Counted from the stretch's first letter, positions 25,716 through 35,244 are shown. The stretch is DNA of 64,000 nucleotides from an uncultured Veillonella sp. (GCA_900538355.1 UPXS01000009.1:18407-82406), one strand, 5' to 3'. A program made the numbers and translations. The notes: a model not told the origin generated them from the sequence alone.

Positions 25716-26303
25716 TTATCGGCGATTGCGATAGTATTTAAAGCCCAACACAGCAGCTATAATAACGAATACTACAATCATAACAACTAGGAACTCATGA
25801 TTGTATTGGATTAGATCCTTCCAGTTTTCCCCAAGCACTTTGCCTAAGTAAACGAGAAGGATTGTCCAAGGAATCGTACCTAGTACAGTCCAAATGACAA
25901 AATGCCACATAGGATAACGAGCCATACCAGCTGGGAAGGAAATAAATGTACGAACACCTGGCAACAAACGGCCAAAGAATACCGCAGCGCCACCATATTT
26001 ATTAAACATCTTTTCAGCTAGCTCAAATTTATGTTCATTAAAGAATATGTATTTACCGTATTTCAAAAGGAGCGGACGTCCACCGTACTCACCCATCCAG
26101 TAGGATAAAATAGAGCCCACAATCCCTGCTAAAATACCTACAACCATAGTCGTATGTAGATCAAATATGCCTTGAGCGATTAGATACCCTGCAAAACCAA
26201 GGACGATTTCACTAGGAATAGGAATGTTAGCATTTTCCAGAACCATTGCAATAAACATGGCTGCATAGCCATACGTTTCCATGAACGAAATAATATATTC
26301 CAC
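25716..26303 (-). CDS. DedA-family membrane protein
   Basis: A 195-residue inner-membrane protein of the DedA/VTT family, linked to polyprenyl-phosphate or lipid flipping and envelope integrity. Family marks: 'ENANIPIPSEIVLGFAGYL' near the start, 'YWMGEYGG' and 'FFGRLLPGVRTFISFPAGMARY' with the conserved Arg and Pro. GTG 26303 is chosen as start because AAGGGG lies 7 bases upstream and the length then matches the family; upstream in-frame starts exist at 26339 (ATG) and 26357 (GTG). Pairing with the GT39 gene fits a role in recycling a lipid carrier. Confidence 0.88.
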   Translation of the reverse strand: MEYIISFMETYGYAAMFIAMVLENANIPIPSEIVLGFAGYLIAQGIFDLHTTMVVGILAGIVGSILSYWMGEYGGRPLLLKYGKYIFFNEHKFELAEKMFNKYGGAAVFFGRLLPGVRTFISFPAGMARYPMWHFVIWTVLGTIPWTILLVYLGKVLGENWKDLIQYNHEFLVVMIVVFVIIAAVLGFKYYRNRR

Positions 26304-26412
26304 TGTTTTACCCCTTTTAAATTCCCATATGGGTTCCATATGTACAAAATTTTGCACATAGCATTTTCATTGTTATTATACCTATTCGGTATATCTTATA
26401 TTTTACCATAAT

Positions 26413-26447
26413 AAAAAGGCCCTCACCACAGGTGAAAGCCTTTTTAC
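26413..26447 (-). terminator. Terminator of the DUF1659/DUF2922 unit
   Basis: Hairpin AAAAAGGC/GCCTTTTT with inner TCACC-ACA-GGTGA, 18 bases past the DUF2922 stop codon. Confidence 0.8.
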
Positions 26448-26464
26448 TATTTAACTGTATGCGA

Positions 26465-26686
26465 TTATTGCAATTCAGTAGTTTGAGTTGTTACTTCACG
26501 AGCCGTAGTAAATGCAGCTAGTTCTGCATCACCAGAACCAAGGATTACTTTGTTCGCAACTAGCGCATTAGCCGCTGTTTTAGCATCTTGTAAAGTAATT
26601 CCAGCACGAGGAGCACTAATTGTGACTGATGTGCTTTTACCACCGACCGTAGAAAATGTAAGATATACAACGCGTTTTTCCGCCAT
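26465..26686 (-). CDS. DUF2922 small protein
   Basis: A 73-residue protein of the DUF2922 family. The start 'KRVVYLTFSTVGGKSTSVTISAPRAG' shows the family's strand pattern (LxFxTxxGK...). ATG 26686 follows AAAGGAGG at 7 bases. It lies ~240 bases after the DUF1659 gene; these two families are usual neighbours in Firmicutes, and both are of unknown function. No cysteine, signal peptide or membrane segment. Confidence 0.8.
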   Translation of the reverse strand: MAEKRVVYLTFSTVGGKSTSVTISAPRAGITLQDAKTAANALVANKVILGSGDAELAAFTTAREVTTQTTELQ

Positions 26687-26824
26687 GTGGGCGCCTCCTT
26701 TCACGTTTCATAAACAAGTTCTCAAATCTAGATAGAACGAGGCAATCGTTGGAATTATGTAGTTCCTCTAAGATCAAATATGTCTATCTATGATTCATAT
26801 CAATAAGGATGGGAATGTGAGGGT

Positions 26825-26876
26825 TTGCTATCTCTATATCCTGTTACGACTATGGGAGGATATAAGGAACTAGCAA
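26825..26876 (-). repeat. Intergenic stem-loop between DUF1659 and DUF2922 genes
   Basis: Nested arms TTGCTA/TAGCAA (26825-26830 with 26871-26876) and ATATCCT/AGGATAT (26836-26842 with 26857-26863). No T run follows, so it is not a terminator; it could stabilise or process the two-gene mRNA. Confidence 0.5.
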
Positions 26877-26922
26877 TAAGGATGTGTTTGGATCACCTAC
26901 AAAAGTAATTTAATCATTGTGA

Positions 26923-27129
26923 TTAATGTCCTAAGGATACTTCATTGACGCGGACCACGTCGGACAAGCTGTGGTCATACAAGGCTGCCAGCGCATTACC
27001 AACGGTTTTCACATTATCGTCGGACGCTTCTTCTGCAACACGAGTATAGGTTACGTCTTTATACTTCGGCGCATCTTCGGTGCCGATGTTAAAACGCAAC
27101 ACCAATTTAGTGCGTTTAATGTTAGCCAT
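26923..27129 (-). CDS. DUF1659 small protein
   Basis: A 68-residue protein of the DUF1659 family ('RTKLVLRFNIGTEDAPKYKDVTYTRV', then a short helix containing 'VGNALAALY'). The start at 27129 follows a near-perfect ribosome-binding site, AAAGGAGGTGAT, suggesting strong translation. It precedes the DUF2922 gene, a recurrent pair. Function unknown. Confidence 0.8.
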   Translation of the reverse strand: MANIKRTKLVLRFNIGTEDAPKYKDVTYTRVAEEASDDNVKTVGNALAALYDHSLSDVVRVNEVSLGH

Positions 27130-27471
27130 CGTATCACCTCCTTTCACCCTCTTATATTCCTGAGGGTCCCTCTCGACAACCCCTCTAGAGTAATTACGGT
27201 AATCATTGTGAAAGTCTGGGAACTACGACTCTAACTCTGTACTTATGGCGGTAACTATATACTTCTTATAACAGCTATATAGATACAAAAGTAACAACAT
27301 ATATTTCATTAAGCTTACAGCAGTATTAAAGCAATAAGGTCCTTATAAATACAAAAAGACCTTTACCAATTCCTAGTTATATATAGGAACCGTAAAGGTC
27401 TATAAGATCTATGAGTACTATAAAGTGCCATTAAAAATAGTACTGGTATGTTAAACCGCTTAAGTTCAACA
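27130..27471. other. Intergenic region without a gene
   Basis: Holds one TTGTGAAAGT motif (27206-27215) upstream of the DUF1659 gene and the terminator of the kinase-like gene at 27358-27401. No convincing reading frame. Confidence 0.6.
27358..27401 (-). terminator. Terminator of the kinase-like gene
   Basis: Arms AGACCTTTAC/GTAAAGGTCT with inner TTCCTA/TAGGAA stem and TTTTTG on the minus strand. Confidence 0.8.
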
Positions 27472-28218
27472 CTATTCAGTTTTCAATGCCAACATAAAGT
27501 CATAGGCTTTAACGGCTGCTTCTGTATCCACAAAGTGTAATGGATTTAACATACGACAGAATTTAAAGAGACATTCGTGTTTACGTAAAACATCTTTCAC
27601 ATGTAATACAGTATCTCGAGCCGTACGAGCAGAGCTATAACCATTCATCATGGCATATAGGTAAGAAATCGGCAAATTATCTTCACGCAAGTAGCTGTGA
27701 ACGAAGATCAGCAAATCCCAACCTTGCGCTGTTAATTCAGGCCAACGACGGCCATTTTCCCAATCTAACAAAGTAATCTTATCTGTATCAGGATCATAGG
27801 TAATATCTCTCATGGCAGGGCGCCCATGAGATAAACCATAGTCATGGAGTTGTCCCAATGTTTTACCAAAACTATAGAAGATATGAGTCACCATATCTTG
27901 TAAGCTATCATCATCAGGATGTTGAGCCGGCAATTCACTATAATAGGTTAATGTTTTACCAGACCCTTCTGTAACGAAATAATGCTCTCTAAATCCAGCA
28001 ATTACAGGCGCTACAGGTAGCTGTGTATTTATAAAGGATATTTTATAGAACTCATAATCAAAGGCAGCTCTAGGAGATGGTTTAATCCAACTAGAGCGGC
28101 AATTACTGATATCTTGCTTTACATAATAGGTTTTATCGTTAAACTCTACAGGAAAAACACGATGGTCTTTCTCTTGATCAATCATGCGATCGATATATTC
28201 TAATAACATATCATTCAT
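27472..28218 (-). CDS. Kinase-like protein (Kdo/WaaP/RIO-type fold)
   Basis: A 248-residue protein with a protein-kinase-like fold resembling lipopolysaccharide core kinases. The catalytic loop reads LHDYGLSHGRPAMRD (His-Gly then Asp) near 127-141 and the metal motif is LLDWENG near 152-158. Upstream, 'KTYYVKQDI' supplies the possible ATP-binding Lys. GGGGAGG precedes the ATG. In a diderm it may phosphorylate lipid A core sugars, but an aminoglycoside- or choline-type phosphotransferase is also possible. Single gene. Confidence 0.65.
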   Translation of the reverse strand: MNDMLLEYIDRMIDQEKDHRVFPVEFNDKTYYVKQDISNCRSSWIKPSPRAAFDYEFYKISFINTQLPVAPVIAGFREHYFVTEGSGKTLTYYSELPAQHPDDDSLQDMVTHIFYSFGKTLGQLHDYGLSHGRPAMRDITYDPDTDKITLLDWENGRRWPELTAQGWDLLIFVHSYLREDNLPISYLYAMMNGYSSARTARDTVLHVKDVLRKHECLFKFCRMLNPLHFVDTEAAVKAYDFMLALKTE

Positions 28219-28586
28219 TATGGCCTCCCCTTGTATAACACTCTACAACACTAATACTCCCATTTATACAGAATCTAAATTATTGAATACAAAACTCTCC
28301 ATCTAGGCTAAGTAAGTGCACTCATTACACATAGCCTCATATTTGTTCATATCCATTCTTATTCAAATAGATTATATATCTCTATAATTAATTAAAAGTA
28401 ACAACACATTAGTTGTTACTCATATAAGTGTATACAATTAATGTTTTTATTATACTACAATTATGACCTGATATCAAAAGAAAAACCCCCTAGCCAAAGC
28501 TAGGGGGTTCTTCTGGTAATTATGATAATAGGTTTAGATTTAAGACAGTACGAGGACCAACTGAGGTCATGTCTAAATCAAACGAA
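28219..28586. other. Intergenic region without a gene
   Basis: AT-rich DNA carrying presumably the promoter of the kinase-like gene and the terminator of the succinate dehydrogenase operon (28484-28509). Nothing else seen. Confidence 0.6.
28484..28509 (-). terminator. Terminator of the succinate dehydrogenase/fumarate reductase operon
   Basis: Perfect hairpin AACCCCCTAGC-CAAA-GCTAGGGGGTT with five T following on the minus strand. Confidence 0.9.
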
Positions 28587-29462
28587 TTAACCAACGAATT
28601 TAGTCACTGCTGCAGTATCAGTTAAGTGACGTTTAGGCATGCCCATTTCTTCAGGGGAGATGCCAAGAGCAAGACCCACTAATTGGGACATGTGCAAGAT
28701 TGGCATATCTTTGCCACCGCCAACAACTTCTTTTGCTTCTTTTTGGAACATATCAAGTTGCATTTGGCAAAGTGGGCAAGGAGTTACTACGCAATCTGCG
28801 CCTTCTGTAGCTGCATCTTTGTTGATGGAGCCAGTCATTTGCATTACGGAATCATGTGCAGGGTATACAGCATGGAAACCGCAGCAATCAAGTTTACGGG
28901 AGAAGTCGATTGGTGTAGCACCGATAGCAGAGATCAAATCTGCTAAGGATGTAGGCATTTGATAATCTTCGAAGCCCAATTCAGTTTGAGGGCGAAGAAT
29001 ATGGCAACCATAGTATTCAGCTACACGTAAACCAGTTAAAGGTTTAACAACTTTAGCTTTCAATTTATCCAAACCGTAATCGCGGATCAATACCCATAAG
29101 AAATGAGTAATATCAGTTGTACCGCGGTATTGTTTACCGATTTGAGCTAATTTTTTGTTAACTTCGTTCTTTTCTTTTTCGTTGTTATCAAGCTCGTTTT
29201 TAGCTTCACGAAGCATCAAAGTACAAGTGTTACATACAGTTAAAAGGTTCAAACCTTTTTCTTCCGCCAATGCAATGTTACGAGCATTTGTAGCAAGTGT
29301 AATTTCTGGAGCGATGTCTTGAACGTGGGACGCGCCGCAGCAAGTCCAACCGTCAAGTTCTTCCAACTCGATGCCTAATTTTTTAGCTACAGCAACTGTT
29401 GCTAAGTAGTCTTCTTTGGCAGCGCTTTCAAGAACGCAACCTGGGAAAAATGCGTATTTCAT
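28587..29462 (-). CDS. CCG-domain subunit of E-type succinate dehydrogenase/fumarate reductase
   Basis: A 291-residue protein with two cysteine-rich CCG domains, as in HdrB and in SdhE/MfrE of E-type complexes. First set: Cys9, Cys41-Cys42, Cys77, Cys80; second: Cys153, Cys193-Cys194, Cys229, Cys232. These sets bind special iron-sulfur clusters and replace the heme-bearing membrane anchor in passing electrons to or from (methyl)menaquinone. No membrane helix is present. Its start overlaps the stop of the iron-sulfur subunit gene by one base. Third gene of the operon. Confidence 0.88.
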   Translation of the reverse strand: MKYAFFPGCVLESAAKEDYLATVAVAKKLGIELEELDGWTCCGASHVQDIAPEITLATNARNIALAEEKGLNLLTVCNTCTLMLREAKNELDNNEKEKNEVNKKLAQIGKQYRGTTDITHFLWVLIRDYGLDKLKAKVVKPLTGLRVAEYYGCHILRPQTELGFEDYQMPTSLADLISAIGATPIDFSRKLDCCGFHAVYPAHDSVMQMTGSINKDAATEGADCVVTPCPLCQMQLDMFQKEAKEVVGGGKDMPILHMSQLVGLALGISPEEMGMPKRHLTDTAAVTKFVG

Positions 29463-30424
29463 TATTTGCTTACCTCCTCAGCTGCTTTCATAAGTCTGCG
29501 AACACCATCAATACCATTTACAGGTTTTTGAGGTACTACAAGTTCGAATGGATTGATTTTGCTGTGTTTCCACAAACGTAAAGCATAGAATGCTTGTTTA
29601 GCGGAATCAACAACACCATCAGATTTCAAGCTCATAGAAACTTCTTTCAAGCGACCAGTTTTGTAGAGATCGTCTTTGAAAGCAACTGCATGGCGAACGC
29701 CTTTGCTGTTAGTAAGACCAGCTTTTGTAGCTTCTTTACGCAAGTTGGAAATATCTTGAGCAGGTTTTAAGTGTTTAGGACAACGGGAGATACAGTTCAT
29801 GCAGTGAACGCATTTCCAAAGACCGTTGTCGAATGCAGGTTGAATGTGAGCCATAGGTGCATCATCACGGCTATCCAATACGAAACGGTTAGCTTTTGTG
29901 AATACATATGGTTCTAAGAAGTCATCTTGACGTGCAGTCAATTTGTTACATTCAGATGCGCAGCAACCACAAAGGATACATTCTGTACCAGCAACGAATT
30001 TTTTGAAGTCAGCTGGAGTTTGGCGAACGATTTTGTCACCTTCGTTGAATTCTGCTTTAAGGAAGATCCAAGGAGCAACTGTTTTCAAACGATCAACTTT
30101 TGCTTCCCAGTCAACAACTAAGTCACGGATAACGCGGAAGTTGCCGATAGGTGCAATTGTCAATTCATCAGTACCATAACGTTCTGTTAATTCGTCGATT
30201 TTAGCTTCGCAACCAAGCATTGCTTCGCCATTTACGCGAATGGAGCAAGCGCCGCAAACTGCGGAACGGCAAGCTGCCAAGAATGTTAAAGTTGGATCTT
30301 GAGTATCTTTAATTTTTTGAAGGCCCCAAAGAATTGTACGGTCAGCTTCATAGTCGAATTTGAAAGTCTGTACAAACGCGCGACCTTGTTGGTAACGGTG
30401 AATATGGTAGGTGATTTGTCTCAT
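29462..30424 (-). CDS. sdhB: Succinate dehydrogenase/fumarate reductase iron-sulfur subunit
   Basis: A 320-residue electron-transfer subunit. The [2Fe-2S] ligands are Cys52, Cys57, Cys60, Cys72; the cluster-binding cysteines of the ferredoxin-like part are at 149-159 (CxxCxCCxxxC) and 205-215 (CVHCMNCISRCP). It is ~70 residues longer than classical SdhB, with a C-terminal helical tail, as is common in E-type complexes. It passes electrons between FAD in SdhA and the CCG subunit. One base separates it from sdhA. Confidence 0.93.
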   Translation of the reverse strand: MRQITYHIHRYQQGRAFVQTFKFDYEADRTILWGLQKIKDTQDPTLTFLAACRSAVCGACSIRVNGEAMLGCEAKIDELTERYGTDELTIAPIGNFRVIRDLVVDWEAKVDRLKTVAPWIFLKAEFNEGDKIVRQTPADFKKFVAGTECILCGCCASECNKLTARQDDFLEPYVFTKANRFVLDSRDDAPMAHIQPAFDNGLWKCVHCMNCISRCPKHLKPAQDISNLRKEATKAGLTNSKGVRHAVAFKDDLYKTGRLKEVSMSLKSDGVVDSAKQAFYALRLWKHSKINPFELVVPQKPVNGIDGVRRLMKAAEEVSK

Positions 30425-30425
30425 C

Positions 30426-32144
30426 TTAGTACTTCCTTTCTTGTGGTTCGTATTTAGTGAACACTACGTCGCGTTCAGTCAATTCGTACTCGCCGTTAGC
30501 ACCCAATTTGATCAAAGAGTGTTTTAAGTATCTTTCATCATTACGTTTTGGATGGTCTTCACGGATATGAGCACCACGAGATTCACGACGGTGTAAAGCG
30601 CCCATAGCAATAGCTTTAGCTACTGTTAACATGGAACCGATTTCACAATAGTTAACGAATGCCATGTTGTAAGTACGTTCAGGGTCACCTACATAACAAG
30701 TTTTGTAATCTTCAATCAATTGATCGATTTCTTTTAATGCTTCAGTAATACCGTCTTCATTACGGAAGATACCTACTTTGTTCCACATTGCATCAGCCAA
30801 TGCATCGCGGATTTCAACTACAGGACGACCGCCTTCACGAGTTGTTACTTCAGTGAATTTAGCTTCCCAAGCTTTTGCAGCTGCAGCTAATTCTGCATCT
30901 ACGTTAGGTTGTTCATGTGTTTCAGCATAGTCAGCTGCGCCAGCACCGGATACTTTACCGAATACTACGCCGTCTGCCAAGGAGTTACCACCTAAACGGT
31001 TAGCACCGTGGATGGAGATACAAGAAGCTTCGCCGGAGGAGAACAAACCAGGCAATTCACATGCACAAGTTTTGTAATCAACTACGTCGATACCGCCCAT
31101 TGTATAGTGACATGTAGGACGAATAGGTACTGGTTGTACTAATGGATCGCAATGTTCGAAAGTCATAGCCAAGTCACGGATACCATGAAGTTTTTCAATG
31201 ATAACTTCAGGACCTAAGTGACGAAGGTCAGCTACTACGTATGCGTTAAGACCAGAACCGAAACCACGACCTGCAGCGATTTCATCTTCGATTGCTTTCG
31301 CTACAACGTCACGGGATGCTAATTCCATTTTATTAGGCGCATATTTTTTCATGAAACGTTCGCCTTCAGCGTTAAGAAGGTAACCACCTTCACCACGAAC
31401 CGCTTCAGACATCAAGATACCAGTACGACCAAGACCAGTTGGATGGAATTGGATCATTTCCATATCTTTCAATGCATTACCAGCGCGGAATGCTGCTGCC
31501 ATACCATCGCCTGTGGAAAGGAATGGGTTTGTAGTACGAGTCCAGAAAATACGACCTGCACCACCAGTAGACAAGATAACTGCTTTTGCTTTAATTTGTT
31601 CTACGCGACCTTCTTTCATGTTCCACACAACTGCGCCACCAACGTGACCGTTTGCGTCTTTAACAAGATCTAAAAGGTACCATTCTTGTAAGAAGTGTAC
31701 GCCTTCTTTCAAGCATTGTTCGTAAGTTGTGTGCAAAATAACGTGACCAGTTTTATCCGCAGAGTAGCAAGTACGTGGATAGGATTGACCACCGAAGTTA
31801 CGTTGCGCAATTTTGTTTTCTTGAGTACGGGAGAATGGAGCACCCATGTGGTCCATTTCAAGTACGCCTTCTGGACAACGAGAGCAGAAGAATTCGATCG
31901 CATCTTGGTCGCCAAGATAGTCAGAACCTTTTACTGTGTCGAAAGTATGTGTTTCGATTGTGTCTTCAGCTGCAACGTTGTTCAAACATGCATTTACACC
32001 GCCTTGCGCCATTGCTGTTGCAGAGCGAGTTGGGAAAATTTTAGTAATAAGAGCTACATTTAAGCCTTTGCGACGACCAACTTCAAGAGCCGCGCGTTGA
32101 CCAGCGCCACCGCTACCTACTACTAGAACATCAAACTGTTCCAT
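30426..32144 (-). CDS. sdhA: Succinate dehydrogenase/fumarate reductase flavoprotein subunit
   Basis: A 572-residue flavoprotein interconverting succinate and fumarate; in a fermenting Veillonella it likely runs as fumarate reductase in the succinate-propionate route. FAD motif GSGGAG (10-15); active-site residues His234 (HPTG), Arg278 (ASRD) and His346 (CHYTMGG). The histidine that holds FAD covalently in classical enzymes (SHTxxAQGG) is Ala42 here (SATAMAQGG), so FAD should be non-covalent, as in some E-type enzymes and NadB. No Tat signal, so cytoplasmic. AGGAGG precedes the ATG. First gene of the operon. Confidence 0.93.
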   Translation of the reverse strand: MEQFDVLVVGSGGAGQRAALEVGRRKGLNVALITKIFPTRSATAMAQGGVNACLNNVAAEDTIETHTFDTVKGSDYLGDQDAIEFFCSRCPEGVLEMDHMGAPFSRTQENKIAQRNFGGQSYPRTCYSADKTGHVILHTTYEQCLKEGVHFLQEWYLLDLVKDANGHVGGAVVWNMKEGRVEQIKAKAVILSTGGAGRIFWTRTTNPFLSTGDGMAAAFRAGNALKDMEMIQFHPTGLGRTGILMSEAVRGEGGYLLNAEGERFMKKYAPNKMELASRDVVAKAIEDEIAAGRGFGSGLNAYVVADLRHLGPEVIIEKLHGIRDLAMTFEHCDPLVQPVPIRPTCHYTMGGIDVVDYKTCACELPGLFSSGEASCISIHGANRLGGNSLADGVVFGKVSGAGAADYAETHEQPNVDAELAAAAKAWEAKFTEVTTREGGRPVVEIRDALADAMWNKVGIFRNEDGITEALKEIDQLIEDYKTCYVGDPERTYNMAFVNYCEIGSMLTVAKAIAMGALHRRESRGAHIREDHPKRNDERYLKHSLIKLGANGEYELTERDVVFTKYEPQERKY

Positions 32145-33030
32145 AATGACCTCCTCATAACTACCTATTAATAAGAAAACTTGTTAGACTATCTCATTTC
32201 AAAACTTATAAAAATTTTTGATAACCTAATCATTTTTCTTTCAAGAAAAGCCCCATACTTATGCGACTTTTCTTATAGCTTTACATATAATTATAGAGAG
32301 CATTTTGTATGATGTCTAAACCCTATTATGCATAATTAATTTCGATTAATCTAACTGATAATTTATTTCACTTAGTATTTTTCTTGTTTACTTATGAACA
32401 TTTAAAATAGATTTATGAATATTTCATACAGGAAGTTAAGGATATTACGAAAGTAATTCGGTTCCGAAATTTTTGTATATTTTTATTTCCGCTAGACCCT
32501 TAACAAGTCTTATTAATACTGACTTTATAAGATTACCAAACTGTTCATAATAATTAATATCCGTTAAATTCCTACTAAAACTACCTAGATTTTAATCATC
32601 GAAAATCATCAAATTTCTACGGCTATTATTGGTATTTAACTCTCTGATAATTATTATCATAAGTTTTTTTAGTGATTTCTTTCACACTCGCTAAAATTGG
32701 CAAAATCCTGTTCATCTATGCGCATACGGCAATCTTCGATATAGTTCATCTTCATTCATTAGCAGAATTCATTAAGTTTCAAGTTTTCTTCGTTTTTAAG
32801 CTCTCAAAACATGAAGAACAGGCTTATAAACTCGCATATACATTCATCTTTTGCTCATTCCTGTTGTATAAGGTATGATAATAGATAAATAAGTTATATA
32901 ATATTATATATATAGTCAACTCTATATGGTGTTGTGGCTTTCACCAAAATGAAAGCATATATATATATAATGACTATATTAATGTAGTTGGAGAGCTATA
33001 TTTTTAACTCATACATAAGGAGAACAGAGA
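32145..33030. other. Long AT-rich region between divergent operons
   Basis: About 890 bases without a credible gene between sdhA (leftward) and the two-component system (rightward). It must hold both promoters. A weak hairpin AAGAAAAG/CTTTTCTT is at ~32245-32274, and CTTTCAC motifs lie at 32679-32685 and 32938-32944. A TATAAT about 65 bases before the response regulator may be its -10. No FNR-type TTGAT-N4-ATCAA site was found. Confidence 0.55.
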
Positions 33031-33705
33031 ATGAAAATTTTACTTGTAGAAGACGAAGAAATGCTGAATGGCATTACGGCCAAATATTTGCGTGCAGAGA
33101 ATATGACAGTTGATACATGCTTCAATGGTCAACAAGCCATCGATTATGTAAATACATCTAGCTATGACGTTATCGTTATGGATATCATGATGCCAGTCCT
33201 TGACGGCATTAGCGCTCTTGCACAAATGCGCAACGACGGTAATACAACACCTGTATTGCTTTTAACTGCAAAAGATTCCTTACAAGATAAAGTTACAGGC
33301 CTCAACACAGGCGCTGACGATTACCTTGTAAAACCTTTCGATCTTGAAGAATTAACGGCTCGTATTTATGCATTGGCTCGTCGTAATGCGCGCCACGCAC
33401 AAAACGATATCCACGTAGGTCCACTTACAATTAATGTGCCTCAACGTACTGTTAAACGCGACGGTGAAACAATCACATTGACTGCTAAAGAATTCGACCT
33501 CTTATTCTATTTAGCAAGTAACGAAAACATCGTATTATCCCGTCAACAAATTCTTGACCATGTTTGGGAATACGACTATGAAAGCTACTCTAATCTTATC
33601 GATGTATACATCAAAGATTTACGTAAAAAGATCGATACTGACGAGAATGTAAAACTCATTCAAACAGTTCGTGGAGTAGGGTATGTCCTCAAAACAGAAA
33701 ACTAA
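33031..33705 (+). CDS. OmpR-family response regulator
   Basis: A 224-residue DNA-binding regulator. The receiver domain has Asp8-type acidic pair (VEDEE), phosphorylation site Asp51 (VMDIMMP), 'LLTAKD' and 'LVKPFD'. Residues ~128-222 are a winged helix with 'LTAKEFDLLFYLA' and 'LIDVYIKDLRKKID', and it ends in 'TVRGVGYVLK'. AAGGAG precedes the ATG. The kinase gene overlaps its end by 23 bases, so the pair is translated together. Target genes are unknown. Confidence 0.93.
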   Translation: MKILLVEDEEMLNGITAKYLRAENMTVDTCFNGQQAIDYVNTSSYDVIVMDIMMPVLDGISALAQMRNDGNTTPVLLLTAKDSLQDKVTGLNTGADDYLVKPFDLEELTARIYALARRNARHAQNDIHVGPLTINVPQRTVKRDGETITLTAKEFDLLFYLASNENIVLSRQQILDHVWEYDYESYSNLIDVYIKDLRKKIDTDENVKLIQTVRGVGYVLKTEN

Positions 33706-35098
33706 TGATCCTCACCGAGATCTAGACACCATGTCTGGGGCAGCTACCGATTTATTTAATCGGCTGCCCCTCACTTTTAAAATTATGTCTTGGTATACCA
33801 TCTTTTTGCTCATCATTTTGATGGTTGCCTCTGCATGGATTTATGCATATACGCACGAGTCCGATAACAAAGAAGTACGTGAGCGCTTGCAGCAGCAAGC
33901 AATGATCATGGCTACGGATATTCGCAAATTTAAACCGTACCAAGATAATACATTCTTCTTTGTTTCCACCCAAGACGGCTATATTATTAAAGGCGCCTTA
34001 CCAGACGGTTTCCCAAACCAAACAGTCCTCTCCTTAGGACAGGTTGGAGAAATTGCTGTAGGTGACGACACCTTCTATTACTACGATACGCCGGTTAATG
34101 AACCAAACTATCGTGGTATTTTGCGTGCTGTTACAAAGGTAAAAACAGCCTCTAAAAAGACAGAAAACCTACTATATAGTTTATTATTAGGTGATGTTAT
34201 CTTCTTGTTGATTTCATCACTAGGTGGTTATCTATTCATCAAAAAAGGCCTCAAGCCGGTCCGAACCTTGACGAAAACAGCTAAGGTTATCGGTAAGAAC
34301 AATGACTTGAGCCGCCGTATTGATATTCCTGTTCGTACTGCGCGCGATGAAATCTACGAGCTTACCACCACGTTTAACCGCATGATTTCAGGTCTGGAAG
34401 ACTCCTCTAATCGGGAAAAACAGTTTAGTTCTGACGTATCTCATGAGTTGCGTACACCAATTGCTGTTATCAAAGCAGAAAGTGAATTCGCTTTAAAATA
34501 CGGCCGTACAGAGGACGATTTACGAGAAGGCTTAACACATATCTTAGAACAAGCCAAGTTTATGACTAACCTCGTAAGTCAATTGCTCGATGTAGCACGC
34601 CTAGAGAATGCGCATGAACTCAACTTAGCACCTGTAGATGTATCGTTGATGTTAACCAATATGGTTCATGACTATACACGACTTGTTGCAGAGAATACAG
34701 AAAAAAGGATTTCCATTACATCCAATATACAACCGCATATGCGTATCGTGGCTCATGAAGTGTCCTTACGTCGTGCCATTACAAACTTGGTGGACAATGC
34801 TATCAAGTTTACGAATTCCACCATCGACATTTCAGCCAAGCTTGCCGGCGGTGAACTTGTTATTACGGTAACAGATAACGGCATCGGTATCGAGCCAGAA
34901 AACCTTGAGCATATTTGGGATCGCATGTACCAAACAGAGCAATCTCGAAATAAGAAATCAAATCACGGTATTGGACTTGGCTTATACTTTGTAAATAAAG
35001 TTATTAGCTTACACCACGGCACAGTAACAGCCACAAGCGAGCCACAAGTAAAAACTACATTTACAGTACGATTACCGTACAACAGAACAGAAGAATAA
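33683..35098 (+). CDS. Sensor histidine kinase
   Basis: A 471-residue membrane kinase. Helices at ~34-56 and ~163-185 enclose a ~105-residue outer sensor domain with no recognised family. HAMP follows (~186-240), then HisKA with His254 (SHELRTP) and the ATPase domain (N-box 'NLVDNAIKF', G1 'DNGIGI', G2 'GIGLGLYFV'). GGAGTAGGG is well placed before ATG 33683, inside the end of the regulator gene. It senses an unknown envelope or outside signal and phosphorylates the partner upstream. Confidence 0.92.
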   Translation: MSSKQKTNDPHRDLDTMSGAATDLFNRLPLTFKIMSWYTIFLLIILMVASAWIYAYTHESDNKEVRERLQQQAMIMATDIRKFKPYQDNTFFFVSTQDGYIIKGALPDGFPNQTVLSLGQVGEIAVGDDTFYYYDTPVNEPNYRGILRAVTKVKTASKKTENLLYSLLLGDVIFLLISSLGGYLFIKKGLKPVRTLTKTAKVIGKNNDLSRRIDIPVRTARDEIYELTTTFNRMISGLEDSSNREKQFSSDVSHELRTPIAVIKAESEFALKYGRTEDDLREGLTHILEQAKFMTNLVSQLLDVARLENAHELNLAPVDVSLMLTNMVHDYTRLVAENTEKRISITSNIQPHMRIVAHEVSLRRAITNLVDNAIKFTNSTIDISAKLAGGELVITVTDNGIGIEPENLEHIWDRMYQTEQSRNKKSNHGIGLGLYFVNKVISLHHGTVTATSEPQVKTTFTVRLPYNRTEE

Positions 35099-35101
35099 AC
35101 T

Positions 35102-35131
35102 AAAGGGACTGACCAACGGTCAGTCCCTTTT
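35102..35131 (+). terminator. Terminator of the two-component system
   Basis: Perfect hairpin AAAGGGACTGACC-AAC-GGTCAGTCCCTTT followed by T-rich DNA, directly after the kinase stop. Confidence 0.9.
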
Positions 35132-35153
35132 CTTATACGCACTCAATATATAC

Positions 35154-35193
35154 AAAACGCTAGCACAGAGAAACTCTCATTGCTAGCGTTTTT
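35154..35193 (-). terminator. Terminator of the DUF445 pair
   Basis: Hairpin AAAACGCTAGCA/TGCTAGCGTTTT with T tracts on both strands; on the minus strand it follows the DUF445 genes. Confidence 0.8.
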
Positions 35194-35244
35194 GTAGTAT
35201 ATGGTATTTAATTATGTAGCGCTTAATTATTAAGCATTTAATTT

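Noticed and set aside
32672..32878. 68-codon frame in the sdhA/two-component gap
   Set aside because: AT-rich DNA yields such frames by chance; no ribosome-binding site or family.
32900..32970. Alternating AT tracts (TATATATA)
   Set aside because: Simple low-complexity DNA near a promoter, too short to call a repeat element.
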